Below, piece after piece: positions 39,828 through 49,061 of a DNA stretch of 64,000 nt. The position numbers were made by a program, and so were the translations under genes. The first letter of the stretch is position 1; the number at the start of each line of letters is the position of its first letter. This DNA is from GCA-002779465 sp964596535 (GTDB taxonomy: Bacteria; Desulfobacterota; Desulfobacteria; Desulfobacterales; UBA2156). Under the pieces are notes generated by a model that ran no database searches, was not told the DNA's origin, and saw only the letters and a program-made list of their open reading frames with translations. Location of the stretch: the NCBI GenBank assembly GCA_964596535.1, contig CAZQUR010000002.1, positions 19,476-83,475 of the forward strand, in the 5' to 3' direction.

Positions 39828-41215
39828 TATCGGAAATTAAGCGGGTCGTCGAGCAGGTGAGCCGGGAAAAGGGCATCGATCGAAGGATCTTGATCGCCGC
39901 CCTGGAGGAGGCGTTGAAATCGGCTGCCAAGAAGAAGCTGGGAAGCAGGGCCGATATTGAAGTTCAATACGACGACGCCACCGGAGAAATCGAGGTGTTT
40001 CAGTTCAAGGAAGTCATGGAAACCGTCACGGAGCCGGATCTGGAAATCGATTTCGAGTCCGCGCGCAAGCTTGATCCGGAATGTGAAATCGGTGACAGTA
40101 TCGGCACGAAGATGGATACGACCACCTTCGGCCGGATCGCCGCCCAATCCGCCAAGCAGGTGATCATCCAGAAGATGAAGGACGCCGAGCGGGATGCCGT
40201 CTTCTCCGGATTCATCGATCGCAAGGGAGAGATCATCAACGGCATTGTTCAGCGGGTCGACAGAAACGATATTATCGTGAATCTGGGACAGACCGAGGGA
40301 ATCCTCATGGCAAAAGATCAGATTCCCAAAGAAACGTACCGGAGGGGGGATCGGGTCCGGGCCTACATCAAGGATGTCCTTTATGAGTCCCGGGGACCGC
40401 AAATCATCCTTTCCCGGGCCGATGAACAGTTCCTCATCGCGTTGTTTAAAACGGAAGTTCCGGAGATCAGCGAGGGGATTGTAAAGATTTTGGGGGCCGC
40501 CCGGGAACCCGGGAGCCGGGCAAAGATTGCCGTCACGTCCACCGATTCGGACATTGATCCGGTGGGCGCCTGTGTGGGGATGAAGGGGAGCCGGGTGCAG
40601 AACGTGGTGCAGGAACTGAGGGGAGAGAAGATCGACATCATCCCCTGGCACGTGGATGCGGCCAAATTCGTCTGCAACGCCCTGGCCCCGGCGGAAATCT
40701 CCCGGGTGATCATCGATGAGGAGAACCGCCTCATGGAAGTTATCGTCCCGGACGAATTTCTTTCCGTGGCCATCGGCAAGCGTGGACAAAATGTGCGTTT
40801 GGCCTCCAAGTTGACCGGCTGGCATCTTGATGTGATCAGTGAAACGAGATATAGTCAGGCGATGAAGGAAGGGTATAACTCCCTTCTCGCGTTGCCGGGC
40901 ATGGGGGCGGCACTCGCGGATGCCCTTTATGAAAGAGGTTTTTTTTCCGTGGAAGAACTCGGCAAGGCATTCGTGGAAGACTTGACCGCCATACGGGATG
41001 TGGATGAAGAAAAAGCGGCGACGTTGATCGCGCTTGCCCGTGAGGCGGCCGCCCAGGCCCAGATGGCTCAAGAAACCGAAGAAACCGCACCGGATGATTC
41101 CGAAGCCGATCTGGAAGAGGCGGCCCCGCCGTCCGTTGAACAGACGGCTTCCGACATTATGGAGCATTCCACGGAAGCAGGCGAGCCAGAGAAGCGTGTG
41201 GAAGAGACCGAATGA
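39821..41215 (+). CDS. nusA: Transcription termination/antitermination factor NusA
   Basis: NusA binds RNA polymerase and nascent RNA to control pausing and termination. The 464-aa protein has the N-terminal domain (EKGIDRRILIAALEEALKSAAKKK), an S1 domain around residues 135-200 (NDIIVNLGQTEGILMAKDQIP), two KH domains (DPVGACVGMKGSRVQNVVQEL and VAIGKRGQNVRLASKL near 310-335) and a C-terminal helix-hairpin-helix repeat. The last 55 residues are acidic and low-complexity. It is in the standard position before infB. Confidence 0.96.
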   Translation: MLISEIKRVVEQVSREKGIDRRILIAALEEALKSAAKKKLGSRADIEVQYDDATGEIEVFQFKEVMETVTEPDLEIDFESARKLDPECEIGDSIGTKMDTTTFGRIAAQSAKQVIIQKMKDAERDAVFSGFIDRKGEIINGIVQRVDRNDIIVNLGQTEGILMAKDQIPKETYRRGDRVRAYIKDVLYESRGPQIILSRADEQFLIALFKTEVPEISEGIVKILGAAREPGSRAKIAVTSTDSDIDPVGACVGMKGSRVQNVVQELRGEKIDIIPWHVDAAKFVCNALAPAEISRVIIDEENRLMEVIVPDEFLSVAIGKRGQNVRLASKLTGWHLDVISETRYSQAMKEGYNSLLALPGMGAALADALYERGFFSVEELGKAFVEDLTAIRDVDEEKAATLIALAREAAAQAQMAQETEETAPDDSEADLEEAAPPSVEQTASDIMEHSTEAGEPEKRVEETE

Positions 41216-41293
41216 AGCATCAACACCATCGCGCCGCCGTCAACGGGAGGTGTCCCGATAGGAGGTGTTGCGAACCGATGGGATGGGGGATGG

Positions 41294-43987
41294 ATGGCAA
41301 AAATCAGGGTTTATGAACTTGCCAGGGAACTGAATATGACCAACAAGGTGTTCCTCGAAAAACTCGCGGAACTCGGCATGGCCGTGAGCAGTCATGTGAG
41401 TACGCTGGATGAGGAGCAGGTTGCCCGGATCAAATCGGCCATTTTAGGAAAACAGGAGGAAGCGGTCGAAATGACGCGGGTCAAGCCCACCGTTATCCGC
41501 CGGCGTATCCGACGGGTTCCCGTAGAACCGACGGTGGAAGAATCATCCGCTCAGCCCGTTGCGGAAGCGACGGCGTCGCCGGAGGCGCAAACCCCGGAAC
41601 CCGCAGGCGAGGCCGAGGCCTCCGCTGAAAAAATGTCCCTGGAACCCGCTTCGGTGCCACCCGGCACCGAAACCGTGGAAAGACCGCCCGAGGTTGCTTC
41701 TCCGGAGAAACCTCTTCCGAGTGGGGAGACGCAACCAAAAGAAACCGAAGGTGCCCGTGATGCGTCTTTACCGGAAGAAAAGAAGCCCTTAGGGACCGAA
41801 GAAGGCATCGAAAAACCCAAAAAGACAAAGAAGAAAAAAGAAACCCCGGCCAAAATCATCCGGCTTCCGGAGACGCCCAAAGCCAAAGCCCCCGCCGCCC
41901 CCGAAAAGCCCGCCGAACCGGCAGCGGACAGTCCAAAACCGGACGGTGTGGTGTCGAACGTCTTGGAGTTCCAGAAAAAGCGAACGGATTCCGAAGCGGA
42001 CGGAAAAGAAGCCGAAGAAAAAGAAAAGAAGAAGAAAAAGGGGAAGCGAGAGTCTGAAGAAGATTCAAAGGACAAGAAATTTTTCAAAAAGAAAATCTCT
42101 TTCAGAAAAAAGGAAGTGGTGGAGGGAGCGGACCTTTACGCGGAGCGCCCTTTGTCCCGGAAAGGAAGAAAAACGGCACGGGGCAAGGCCTCCATTTCCA
42201 TGCAAAAGCCGCAAATTACAGTGCCCCGGGCCATTAAACGGCGGCTGAAAATCGATGAAACCATTATTTTGTCGGATTTGGCCAAGCGGATGGGGATCAA
42301 GTCCGGAGATCTCATCAAGCAACTCATGTCTTTAGGGGTGATGGCCACCGTGAACCAGACGGTGGATTTTGAAACCGCCGCTCTGGTGGCCGCGGAATTT
42401 AACTATGAGGTGGAAAAGGCGACCTTTGAAGAAGAATCCATTATCGGACTGGAAGAAGACGATCCCGGCAAGCTCGCGTCCCGGCCGCCGGTAGTGACCA
42501 TCATGGGCCACGTGGACCACGGGAAGACATCGCTTTTGGATACCATTCGAAAGACCCGGATCACCGAAGGCGAGGCAGGGGGCATCACCCAACACATCGG
42601 CGCCTATAATGTATCCACGGACAAGGGTCAGATCGTATTCCTCGACACGCCGGGACACGAAGCCTTTACGGCCATGCGCGCCCGGGGGGCCAAGGTCACG
42701 GATCTCGTCATCCTGGTGGTGGCCGCCGACGACGGCGTCATGCCCCAGACGGTGGAGGCCATCAATCATTCCCGGGCCGCAGGAGTCCCCCTCGTTGTCG
42801 CCGTCAACAAGATCGATAAACCCAATGCCGATACGGATCGCATTAAACGGCAATTGGCCGAACTCGGCCTGGTACCGGAGGATTGGGGGGGAGATACCGT
42901 ATTCATGGAGGTTTCCGCCAAATTCGGACAGGGGATCGATGATCTGATGGAAATGATCCTCCTTCAGGCCGAACTCCTGGAGCTGAAAGCGAACCCGGAC
43001 AAACTGGCCCGGGGGCATATCATCGAGGCGAAGCTGGATATCGGAAGGGGACCGGTTGCCACCCTCCTGGTCCAGGAGGGCACCCTTCGGACCGGCGAAT
43101 CCGTGGTATGCGGGATTCATCACGGAAAAATCCGCGCCATGCTCAATGACCTGGGGAATCCGATCACGGAAGCCGGACCCTCCATGCCCGTGGAGATCTT
43201 GGGTCTTTCCGGAGTGCCGATGGCGGGGGACGAATTCCTGGTTCTGGAACGGGAGAAGAGCGCCAAGCAGCTCAGTTTTTACCGCAGCCAGAAACAACGG
43301 TCCAAAGAGTTGGCCAAAACAAGCCGTTTGAGTCTCGACAAGCTTTACGAACAGCTCAAATCCGGAGAAGTCAAGGATCTCAACCTGATCATCAAGGCCG
43401 ACGTCCATGGATCCATCGAAGCACTGAGCGACTCCCTCGTGAAGCTCTCCAACGAAGAAGTCAGCATCAACGTGATCCATTCGGGGACGGGGTCCATCGT
43501 GGAATCGGACGTCTCTCTGGCCGCCGTCTCCAATGCGGTGATTATCGGATTCAATGTCCGGGCCACGCCCAAAGCCGCCGAACTGGCCGCGGAAGAGAAC
43601 GTGGACATCCGGTATTATGACGTCATCTACAACGTGCTCCAGGACATGAAAGACGCCATTGTCGGCATGATGGCTTCCACCTTTGAAGAACGGGCGTTGG
43701 GCCGGGCGGAAGTGCGGGAGATTTTTCATATCCCGAGAGTGGGGACCATCGCCGGAACTTATGTGACGGGTGGAAAGCTGGAACGCGGCCGGCCGGTGCG
43801 ATTGGTACGGGACGGCGTCGTCTTCCATACCGGAAAAATCGGCACCTTGAAACGTTTCAAGGACGACGTAAAGGAAGTCCAAAGCGGTTATGAGTGCGGG
43901 GTCCAGGTGGAGAATTACAACGACATCAAAGTCGGGGATATCATCGAGTGTTACTACCTCGAGGAGATCCGACCCGAAATTCATTGA
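41294..43987 (+). CDS. infB: Translation initiation factor IF-2
   Basis: IF-2 is the GTPase that brings initiator tRNA to the 30S subunit. The 897-aa protein has an N-terminal IF2_N domain (MAKIRVYELARELNMTNKVFLEKL), a long charged and Pro/Ala-rich region to about residue 290, a second IF2_N-like segment, and a GTPase domain from about residue 400: G1 GHVDHGKT, G3 DTPGHE near 451, G4 NKID near 505, G5 SAK. The C-terminal domains that bind fMet-tRNA follow. The long N-terminal spacer is normal for Desulfobacterota. Confidence 0.97.
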   Translation: MAKIRVYELARELNMTNKVFLEKLAELGMAVSSHVSTLDEEQVARIKSAILGKQEEAVEMTRVKPTVIRRRIRRVPVEPTVEESSAQPVAEATASPEAQTPEPAGEAEASAEKMSLEPASVPPGTETVERPPEVASPEKPLPSGETQPKETEGARDASLPEEKKPLGTEEGIEKPKKTKKKKETPAKIIRLPETPKAKAPAAPEKPAEPAADSPKPDGVVSNVLEFQKKRTDSEADGKEAEEKEKKKKKGKRESEEDSKDKKFFKKKISFRKKEVVEGADLYAERPLSRKGRKTARGKASISMQKPQITVPRAIKRRLKIDETIILSDLAKRMGIKSGDLIKQLMSLGVMATVNQTVDFETAALVAAEFNYEVEKATFEEESIIGLEEDDPGKLASRPPVVTIMGHVDHGKTSLLDTIRKTRITEGEAGGITQHIGAYNVSTDKGQIVFLDTPGHEAFTAMRARGAKVTDLVILVVAADDGVMPQTVEAINHSRAAGVPLVVAVNKIDKPNADTDRIKRQLAELGLVPEDWGGDTVFMEVSAKFGQGIDDLMEMILLQAELLELKANPDKLARGHIIEAKLDIGRGPVATLLVQEGTLRTGESVVCGIHHGKIRAMLNDLGNPITEAGPSMPVEILGLSGVPMAGDEFLVLEREKSAKQLSFYRSQKQRSKELAKTSRLSLDKLYEQLKSGEVKDLNLIIKADVHGSIEALSDSLVKLSNEEVSINVIHSGTGSIVESDVSLAAVSNAVIIGFNVRATPKAAELAAEENVDIRYYDVIYNVLQDMKDAIVGMMASTFEERALGRAEVREIFHIPRVGTIAGTYVTGGKLERGRPVRLVRDGVVFHTGKIGTLKRFKDDVKEVQSGYECGVQVENYNDIKVGDIIECYYLEEIRPEIH

Positions 43988-44020
43988 CGGGATGCGGGGG
44001 ACGCCCCTTTCTAAAAGACC

Positions 44021-44308
44021 ATGGTCGTCGGGTATGGGATCATTACATTCCGGATTCACGATTGTCGCTCTTTAAAAGAGAAACGACGCGTCGTGAAATC
44101 CATCATCATGCAGTTGCGGAATCATTTCAATACGTCCGTGGCCGAAGTGGGCGGGCTTGATCTTTACCAACGGGTGGAAATCGGTTTCGCCGTAGTGGGA
44201 AACGACCGGCAGGTCATCAACGCGAAAATCGACAAGCTTTTCAATATGGCCGATGCCCTGGGCCTTGCCGAGATCATCGATACGGAGATGGAGATGTTTT
44301 CCCTATGA
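44021..44308 (+). CDS. ylxP: DUF503 (YlxP-like) protein
   Basis: This 95-aa protein matches the DUF503/YlxP family: it opens with IITFRIHDCRSLKEKRRVVKSII and has FNTSVAEVGGLDLYQRVEIGFAVVGND. The family is almost always found between infB and rbfA and is thought to act in ribosome assembly or translation, though the exact role is not settled. It overlaps rbfA by 4 bases. The ribosome-binding site is weak, so coupling to infB reading is likely. Confidence 0.88.
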   Translation: MVVGYGIITFRIHDCRSLKEKRRVVKSIIMQLRNHFNTSVAEVGGLDLYQRVEIGFAVVGNDRQVINAKIDKLFNMADALGLAEIIDTEMEMFSL

Positions 44309-44685
44309 AACCCTTTAAGAGAGCCGATCGCGTCGCGGCCCTGATGCAACGGGTGCTTTCTCAGATTCTCCAAAAAGAGATCCAGGACCCGCGCCTGGAT
44401 ATGGTGACCATTACCCGTGTGCGCCTGTCTGCGGATTTGAAATTTGCCCGGATCTATTTCGCTTCCATTTCCGGTCCGGACCGGAAAGCTTCCATCGCCG
44501 CCGGCTTTGCGGATGCGTCGGGTTATGTCAAGCGGGCCCTGTCCGCGCAGATCGCGTTGCGGTATATGCCCCATTTGGAATTTTTCTACGATGAATCCTA
44601 CGATTATGCATCCAGAATTTACGGAATCCTGAAAACGCTTGAGAGTGAGAATGGAGCAGATCATCCACAAGCTGAAGAAGAGTAA
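44305..44685 (+). CDS. rbfA: 30S ribosome-binding factor RbfA
   Basis: RbfA binds the 30S subunit near helix 1 of 16S rRNA during late maturation. The 126-aa protein has a KH-like fold with the family phrases RADRVAALMQRVLSQILQKEIQDPRL, MVTITRVRLSADLKFARIYF and RYMPHLEFFYDES. The length is usual. It overlaps ylxP at its start and the nrnA gene by 35 bases at its end. Confidence 0.92.
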   Translation: MKPFKRADRVAALMQRVLSQILQKEIQDPRLDMVTITRVRLSADLKFARIYFASISGPDRKASIAAGFADASGYVKRALSAQIALRYMPHLEFFYDESYDYASRIYGILKTLESENGADHPQAEEE

Positions 44686-45622
44686 ACGGGCCTTTATTGC
44701 TTCCCACATGAATCCGGACGGAGACGCCATCGGATCTCTGGTGGCCATGGGGCTCTCCCTGGCCGCCCTCGGAAAAGACATCGTGCTGTTCAACGAAAGC
44801 CCAATCCCCGCGGTCTACCGGTTTCTTACCGGTGTGGACCGCGTCGTCGATCGAGTCCGTGCGGGATGTGCCTTTGACACGGCGGTGATCCTCGACTGCG
44901 GAGACCTGCACCGTGTGGGAGAGGCGCTGCCGATCGTGGAAAAGATCCCGGTGGTCATCAACATCGACCATCATGTCACCAACACGCGCTTCGGGAACGT
45001 TCACCTCATTGACCCAACCGCCTGCGCCACGGCGGAGATCCTCTATCGACTCCTTCCGGGGCTGGGCGTCCCCTTGAGCCTGGACATTGCCAATGCGATC
45101 TATACGGGGATCCTGACGGATACCGGCTCTTTCCGCTTTTCCAACACGAATCGGAGCGCCTTTGAAATCTGTGAAAAGATGGTTACCCGGGGCGTGGATC
45201 CCTACCGGATCGCCCAGCAGGTCTACGGCACCTACTCTTTGGGGCGGATCAAGCTGTTGAATCTGGCCTTGGATTCCATCGAGGTGTCTAAAAACGGAAA
45301 GCTTTCGATGATGGCGGTAACCCGACAGATGATGCAGGATACCGGTGCCCGCCCGGAGGATACGGACGGCCTGATCAATTATGCCAAGGGGATCAAAGAC
45401 ATCAAGGTGGCGGTTCTCATCGAAGAGTTGAAACACGGTGCCGGTGGAACGGCGAGTCCCCTCTCCTATCATGTGAGCCTGCGATCGGACGGATCCGTGG
45501 ACGTGGCCGCCATCGCCGCCGCCTTCGGCGGAGGGGGACATTCGAGCGCCGCGGGCTTCAGCGTTGAATCGACACTTCCCGAGATCAAAAGCCAAATTCT
45601 GGGGCTTGCGGAGGAGATGTGA
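44651..45622 (+). CDS. nrnA: DHH-family oligoribonuclease/pAp phosphatase (NrnA-like)
   Basis: This 323-aa enzyme probably degrades nano-RNAs and dephosphorylates 3'-phosphoadenosine-5'-phosphate. Metal-binding motifs are ASHMNPDGDAIGSL (residues 17-30), an aspartate in VILDCGD, and NIDHHVTN near 104-111; the DHHA1 domain ends with AFGGGGHSSAAGF. I chose ATG 44651; TTG and GTG codons just upstream are alternatives. It overlaps rbfA and its stop overlaps the truB start. A second DHH-family gene occurs at 59899. Confidence 0.9.
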   Translation: MEQIIHKLKKSKRAFIASHMNPDGDAIGSLVAMGLSLAALGKDIVLFNESPIPAVYRFLTGVDRVVDRVRAGCAFDTAVILDCGDLHRVGEALPIVEKIPVVINIDHHVTNTRFGNVHLIDPTACATAEILYRLLPGLGVPLSLDIANAIYTGILTDTGSFRFSNTNRSAFEICEKMVTRGVDPYRIAQQVYGTYSLGRIKLLNLALDSIEVSKNGKLSMMAVTRQMMQDTGARPEDTDGLINYAKGIKDIKVAVLIEELKHGAGGTASPLSYHVSLRSDGSVDVAAIAAAFGGGGHSSAAGFSVESTLPEIKSQILGLAEEM

Positions 45623-46542
45623 GTCAGGAAAGCACTGAACACCGTTCGGGTATACTCCTTGTCGACAAGCCGGAAGGGATCACGTCGGCTCAGGTCGTCA
45701 GCCGGATCAAACGGGTGCTGCAGGCGCCGAAGGTGGGGCATGCCGGGACACTGGATCCCTTTGCCACCGGACTGCTGATATGTCTGATCGGCCGGGCGAC
45801 CCGGTTGGCCCGTTTTTTTCTCGAGTCGGAGAAAACCTACCAGGCGACGCTGCACCTGGGCGTCGTCACCGATACCGGGGATATCACCGGCGAGCCCATC
45901 GCGGAATCCTCAGGAAAGATCCCCGCCGAAGAAGGGATCCGGCCGGTGATCGAACGGTTCACGGGGAAGATCCGTCAGGTGCCGCCGGTTTACAGCGCGT
46001 TGAAGCACCAGGGGGTCCCCTTGTATCGCTGGGCAAGGCAGGGAAAGGCGATTCAAAAGCCTCCCCGGACGGTGACCATTCATCGGTTGACGGTGCATTC
46101 CGTCGACCTCCCTGAAGTCTCTTTTGAGGTCACCTGTTCCGCAGGAACCTACATCCGGAGTTTGGCGGTGGATGTGGGAGCGGCCCTGGGGTGCGGGGGG
46201 CACCTTTTGCGGCTTCGGCGGATTCAATGCGGAGACTTCCTCGTGAAAGACGCCGTCCCTTTCGATCGTGTGGACGACCCCGTCGCACTTAAAAGACGCA
46301 TCATCCCCATGTCGGCGGCGTTGCGCGGGTGGCCCGAACACAGAGTGGGCGATGCCGTTGCCGAGAAAGTCCGGCACGGCCGGTCCATTTCCGAAATCGA
46401 CCTCTTGGACGCACCGGGCGGGGTTTGGCACACGGATAAGGCGTCTTTTATCAAGCTGATCGACGAAAAGGGATCGCTGATCGCTCTGTTGCATCGGACC
46501 GTAACAGGGCACTATGGATATTTCGGTGTCTTCGGGGACTAG
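45619..46542 (+). CDS. truB: tRNA pseudouridine(55) synthase
   Basis: TruB makes pseudouridine 55 in the T-loop of tRNAs. The 307-aa protein has the catalytic aspartate in GHAGTLDPFATGLL at about residues 41-54, preceded by the TruB opening GILLVDKPEGITSAQVVSRIK. Further motifs are QVPPVYSALKHQGVPLYRWAR and CSAGTYIRSLAVDVG. The start is GTG 45619, overlapping the nrnA stop by 4 bases. The order rbfA-nrnA-truB-rpsO-pnp is typical. Confidence 0.95.
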   Translation: MSQESTEHRSGILLVDKPEGITSAQVVSRIKRVLQAPKVGHAGTLDPFATGLLICLIGRATRLARFFLESEKTYQATLHLGVVTDTGDITGEPIAESSGKIPAEEGIRPVIERFTGKIRQVPPVYSALKHQGVPLYRWARQGKAIQKPPRTVTIHRLTVHSVDLPEVSFEVTCSAGTYIRSLAVDVGAALGCGGHLLRLRRIQCGDFLVKDAVPFDRVDDPVALKRRIIPMSAALRGWPEHRVGDAVAEKVRHGRSISEIDLLDAPGGVWHTDKASFIKLIDEKGSLIALLHRTVTGHYGYFGVFGD

Positions 46543-46612
46543 GGGATTCGCGGTAAACAGACTGCGATTTTTATGATATGCATTAACGAAAATTCATTCA
46601 TGGAGGAAGAAA

Positions 46613-46882
46613 TTGGCATTCACGGCAATTGAAAAAAAAGAACGGATCAACCAGTACAAGCTTCATGACGCGGATACCGGATCTCCGGAAGTCCAGGTGG
46701 GCCTTTTGACCCATCGCATCAACTATCTCACCGAGCATCTCAAGACCCATAAAAAAGATCACCATTCCCGGAGAGGCCTGCTGATGCTGGTGGGAAGGCG
46801 ACGGAGGCTGTTGGATTATGTAAAAAATCGGGATGTTCAACGGTACAGGAAAATCATCGAAACCCTCGGGTTGAGACGCTGA
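46613..46882 (+). CDS. rpsO: 30S ribosomal protein S15
   Basis: This 89-aa protein has the S15 signature TGSPEVQVGLLTHRINYLTEHLKTHKKDHHSRRGLLMLVGRRRRLLDY, whose core helices bind helix 22 of 16S rRNA. The start is TTG at 46613, with gaggaaga upstream; no in-frame ATG fits the family N-terminus. It lies 70 bases after truB and is followed by a hairpin and pnp, the same arrangement as in many bacteria. Confidence 0.97.
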   Translation: MAFTAIEKKERINQYKLHDADTGSPEVQVGLLTHRINYLTEHLKTHKKDHHSRRGLLMLVGRRRRLLDYVKNRDVQRYRKIIETLGLRR

Positions 46883-46915
46883 TCCCTGTCCGAAAAGACA
46901 TCTGATTCAAATACC

Positions 46916-46937
46916 GGCAGGCCCGCGGGCGCCTGCC
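46916..46937 (+). promoter_or_regulatory. Hairpin in the rpsO-pnp intergenic leader
   Basis: GGCAGGC (46916-46922) and GCCTGCC (46931-46937) form a perfect 7-bp stem 24 bases before the pnp start. In Escherichia coli a hairpin here is cut by RNase III and then bound by PNPase for autoregulation; this stem is in the equivalent place. Confidence 0.55.
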
Positions 46938-46961
46938 CTAACCCATCAGTTGGAGACTGGA

Positions 46962-49061
46962 ATGGAATTGTTATTCAAAGCAGAAATCGGCGGCCGCACC
47001 TTGAGCCTCCAGACGGGAAAAGTCGCCAAACAAGCCTCGGGCGCGGTGATGGTCCAGTATGGCGAAACAATGGTCCTGGTCACCGTGGTGTCCTCCGACG
47101 AGCAGCGGATCGGTGCCGATTTTCTCCCCCTTTCGGTGGAATACCAGGAGAAGATCTATGCGGCCGGAAGGATCCCCGGAAACTATTTTCGGCGGGAAAT
47201 CGGACGCCCCAGCGAAAAGGAGACGCTCACCGCGCGATTGATCGATCGTCCCATCCGCCCCCTTTTTCCCAAGAAATACAACTTTGAAACGCAAGTGATC
47301 GCCACCGTCTTGTCCATGGATCAGGAAAACGATCCGGATACGCTGGCCATGATCGGGGCCTCGGCCGCCCTCGAGATTTCAGACATCCCCTTTGACGGGC
47401 CCATCGCCAGCATCCGTATCGGCCGTATCGACGGAGAATTGGTGGTCAATCCCACCCTTTCCGGGTATGACCAATCCGATATCAATATCATCGTTGCGGG
47501 GTCGAAAAACGGCGTGGTCATGGTGGAAGGAGGATCCAACATCGTGAGTGAGGCGGATATGCTCGAGGCGATTTTCTTCGGGCACCGGGAACTGCAGCCC
47601 CTCATCGAGATCCAGGAAAAGCTCAAAGAAGCTTCCGGTCGCCCCAAGCGACCCTTTGCGCCGCCGCCGGTGGATGAAGGGCTTTTGAAACAAATCGAAG
47701 AGATGGCATCCGACGGGATCCAGGAAGCGCTTTTGATTCCCGGCAAAACCACGCGCAGTAACACCTTGCGGTCTTTGAAGGGTCGAATCCTGGAAGATTT
47801 CGGCCCCGAATATGCGGAGCGAAAGTCGGAAATCGACGATGTGTTCAATGATCTGAAGCGACGCATCTGCCGGGACCTGATGCTCCGGGAAGGACGCCGC
47901 ATCGACGGCCGGGGATTCGACGAGATCCGACCCATTTCCTGCGAGGTGGGAGTCCTTCCGAGGCCCCACGGGAGCGCCTTGTTCACCCGGGGGGAAACCC
48001 AGGTGCTCGGCGTTTTGACGTTGGGCTCCGGTCCGGACGAACAGCGGGTGGAGACATTGATCGGGGAGGAGTTCCGGCCGTTCATGCTCCATTATAATTT
48101 CCCTCCCTATTCGGTGGGCGAAGTCAAGCGCATCATGGGGCCGTCGAGACGGGACATCGGTCACGGCGGGCTTTCCACCCGGGCCCTGGAAAAAGTGATC
48201 CCCAACAAGGAACTTTTCGAGTATACGATCCGGATCGTTTCGGAAGTCTTCGAGTCCAATGGTTCTTCTTCCATGGGAACGGTCTGCTCGGCCAGTCTCG
48301 CCCTCATGGACGGCGGCGTTCCCATCAAGGCCCCGGTCTCCGGTATCGCCATGGGTCTCGTGAAGGAAGGCCAAGATGTGATCGTGTTGTCCGACATCCT
48401 CGGAGACGAAGATCATATGGGCGATATGGACTTCAAGGTGGCGGGGACGCGGGAAGGGATCACCGCCCTCCAGATGGACATCAAGATCAAATCCCTTTCG
48501 GAGGACATCCTGAAAAAAGCGCTGGAGCAAGCGCGCGCGGGCAGGATCTTCATCCTCGAAAAAATGCTGGAAGCGCTCAAGGAACCGCGGAAAGAAACGT
48601 CTCCCTATGCCCCCAAGATGATCTCCACCAAGATCAACCCGGATAAAATCCGGGAGATCATCGGCCCGGGAGGGAAGATCATCCGGGCGCTCCAAACGGA
48701 AACCAACGCCCGCATCGAAGTGGAGGACTCAGGCGTCGTGAAGGTCTTCGCCTTTTCCCTGAAAGACGGGGAAGAGGCTCTGCGCCGGATCAAGGAAATC
48801 GCGGCGGAGCCCGAAGTCGGAACCATTTACGACGGGACGGTGGTGAAGGTGATGGATTTCGGGGCATTCGTGGAAATCCTCCCCGGAACGGACGGGCTGG
48901 TCCATATTTCCCAACTGGCGGATCGTCGCGTGAAAAAGGTGACCGATGTGGTCAATGAAGGAGATAAAATCAAGGTGAAGGTCCTCGACGTCTCGCCGGA
49001 AGGAAAGATCCGCCTGAGCCTGAAAGAAGCCCTTGCGGAATTGAACAGGCCGAAACCGTGA
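46962..49061 (+). CDS. pnp: Polyribonucleotide nucleotidyltransferase
   Basis: PNPase degrades RNA 3' to 5' by phosphorolysis and is a core of the degradosome. The 699-aa protein has two RNase PH domains (RLIDRPIRPLFPKKY near residues 87-101, and GSALFTRGETQVLGVLTLG in the second), a helical linker, a KH domain with the GxxG loop IIGPGGKIIRAL around 566-577, and a C-terminal S1 domain (GTIYDGTVVKVMDFGAFVE). I chose ATG 46962, eight bases after tggaga; a TTG four codons earlier is less likely. It overlaps the M16 peptidase gene by 4 bases. Confidence 0.97.
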   Translation: MELLFKAEIGGRTLSLQTGKVAKQASGAVMVQYGETMVLVTVVSSDEQRIGADFLPLSVEYQEKIYAAGRIPGNYFRREIGRPSEKETLTARLIDRPIRPLFPKKYNFETQVIATVLSMDQENDPDTLAMIGASAALEISDIPFDGPIASIRIGRIDGELVVNPTLSGYDQSDINIIVAGSKNGVVMVEGGSNIVSEADMLEAIFFGHRELQPLIEIQEKLKEASGRPKRPFAPPPVDEGLLKQIEEMASDGIQEALLIPGKTTRSNTLRSLKGRILEDFGPEYAERKSEIDDVFNDLKRRICRDLMLREGRRIDGRGFDEIRPISCEVGVLPRPHGSALFTRGETQVLGVLTLGSGPDEQRVETLIGEEFRPFMLHYNFPPYSVGEVKRIMGPSRRDIGHGGLSTRALEKVIPNKELFEYTIRIVSEVFESNGSSSMGTVCSASLALMDGGVPIKAPVSGIAMGLVKEGQDVIVLSDILGDEDHMGDMDFKVAGTREGITALQMDIKIKSLSEDILKKALEQARAGRIFILEKMLEALKEPRKETSPYAPKMISTKINPDKIREIIGPGGKIIRALQTETNARIEVEDSGVVKVFAFSLKDGEEALRRIKEIAAEPEVGTIYDGTVVKVMDFGAFVEILPGTDGLVHISQLADRRVKKVTDVVNEGDKIKVKVLDVSPEGKIRLSLKEALAELNRPKP

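Noticed and set aside
42332..44059. 575-codon open frame antisense to infB
   Set aside because: Overlaps the conserved IF-2 GTPase domain on the other strand; no coding signals of its own.
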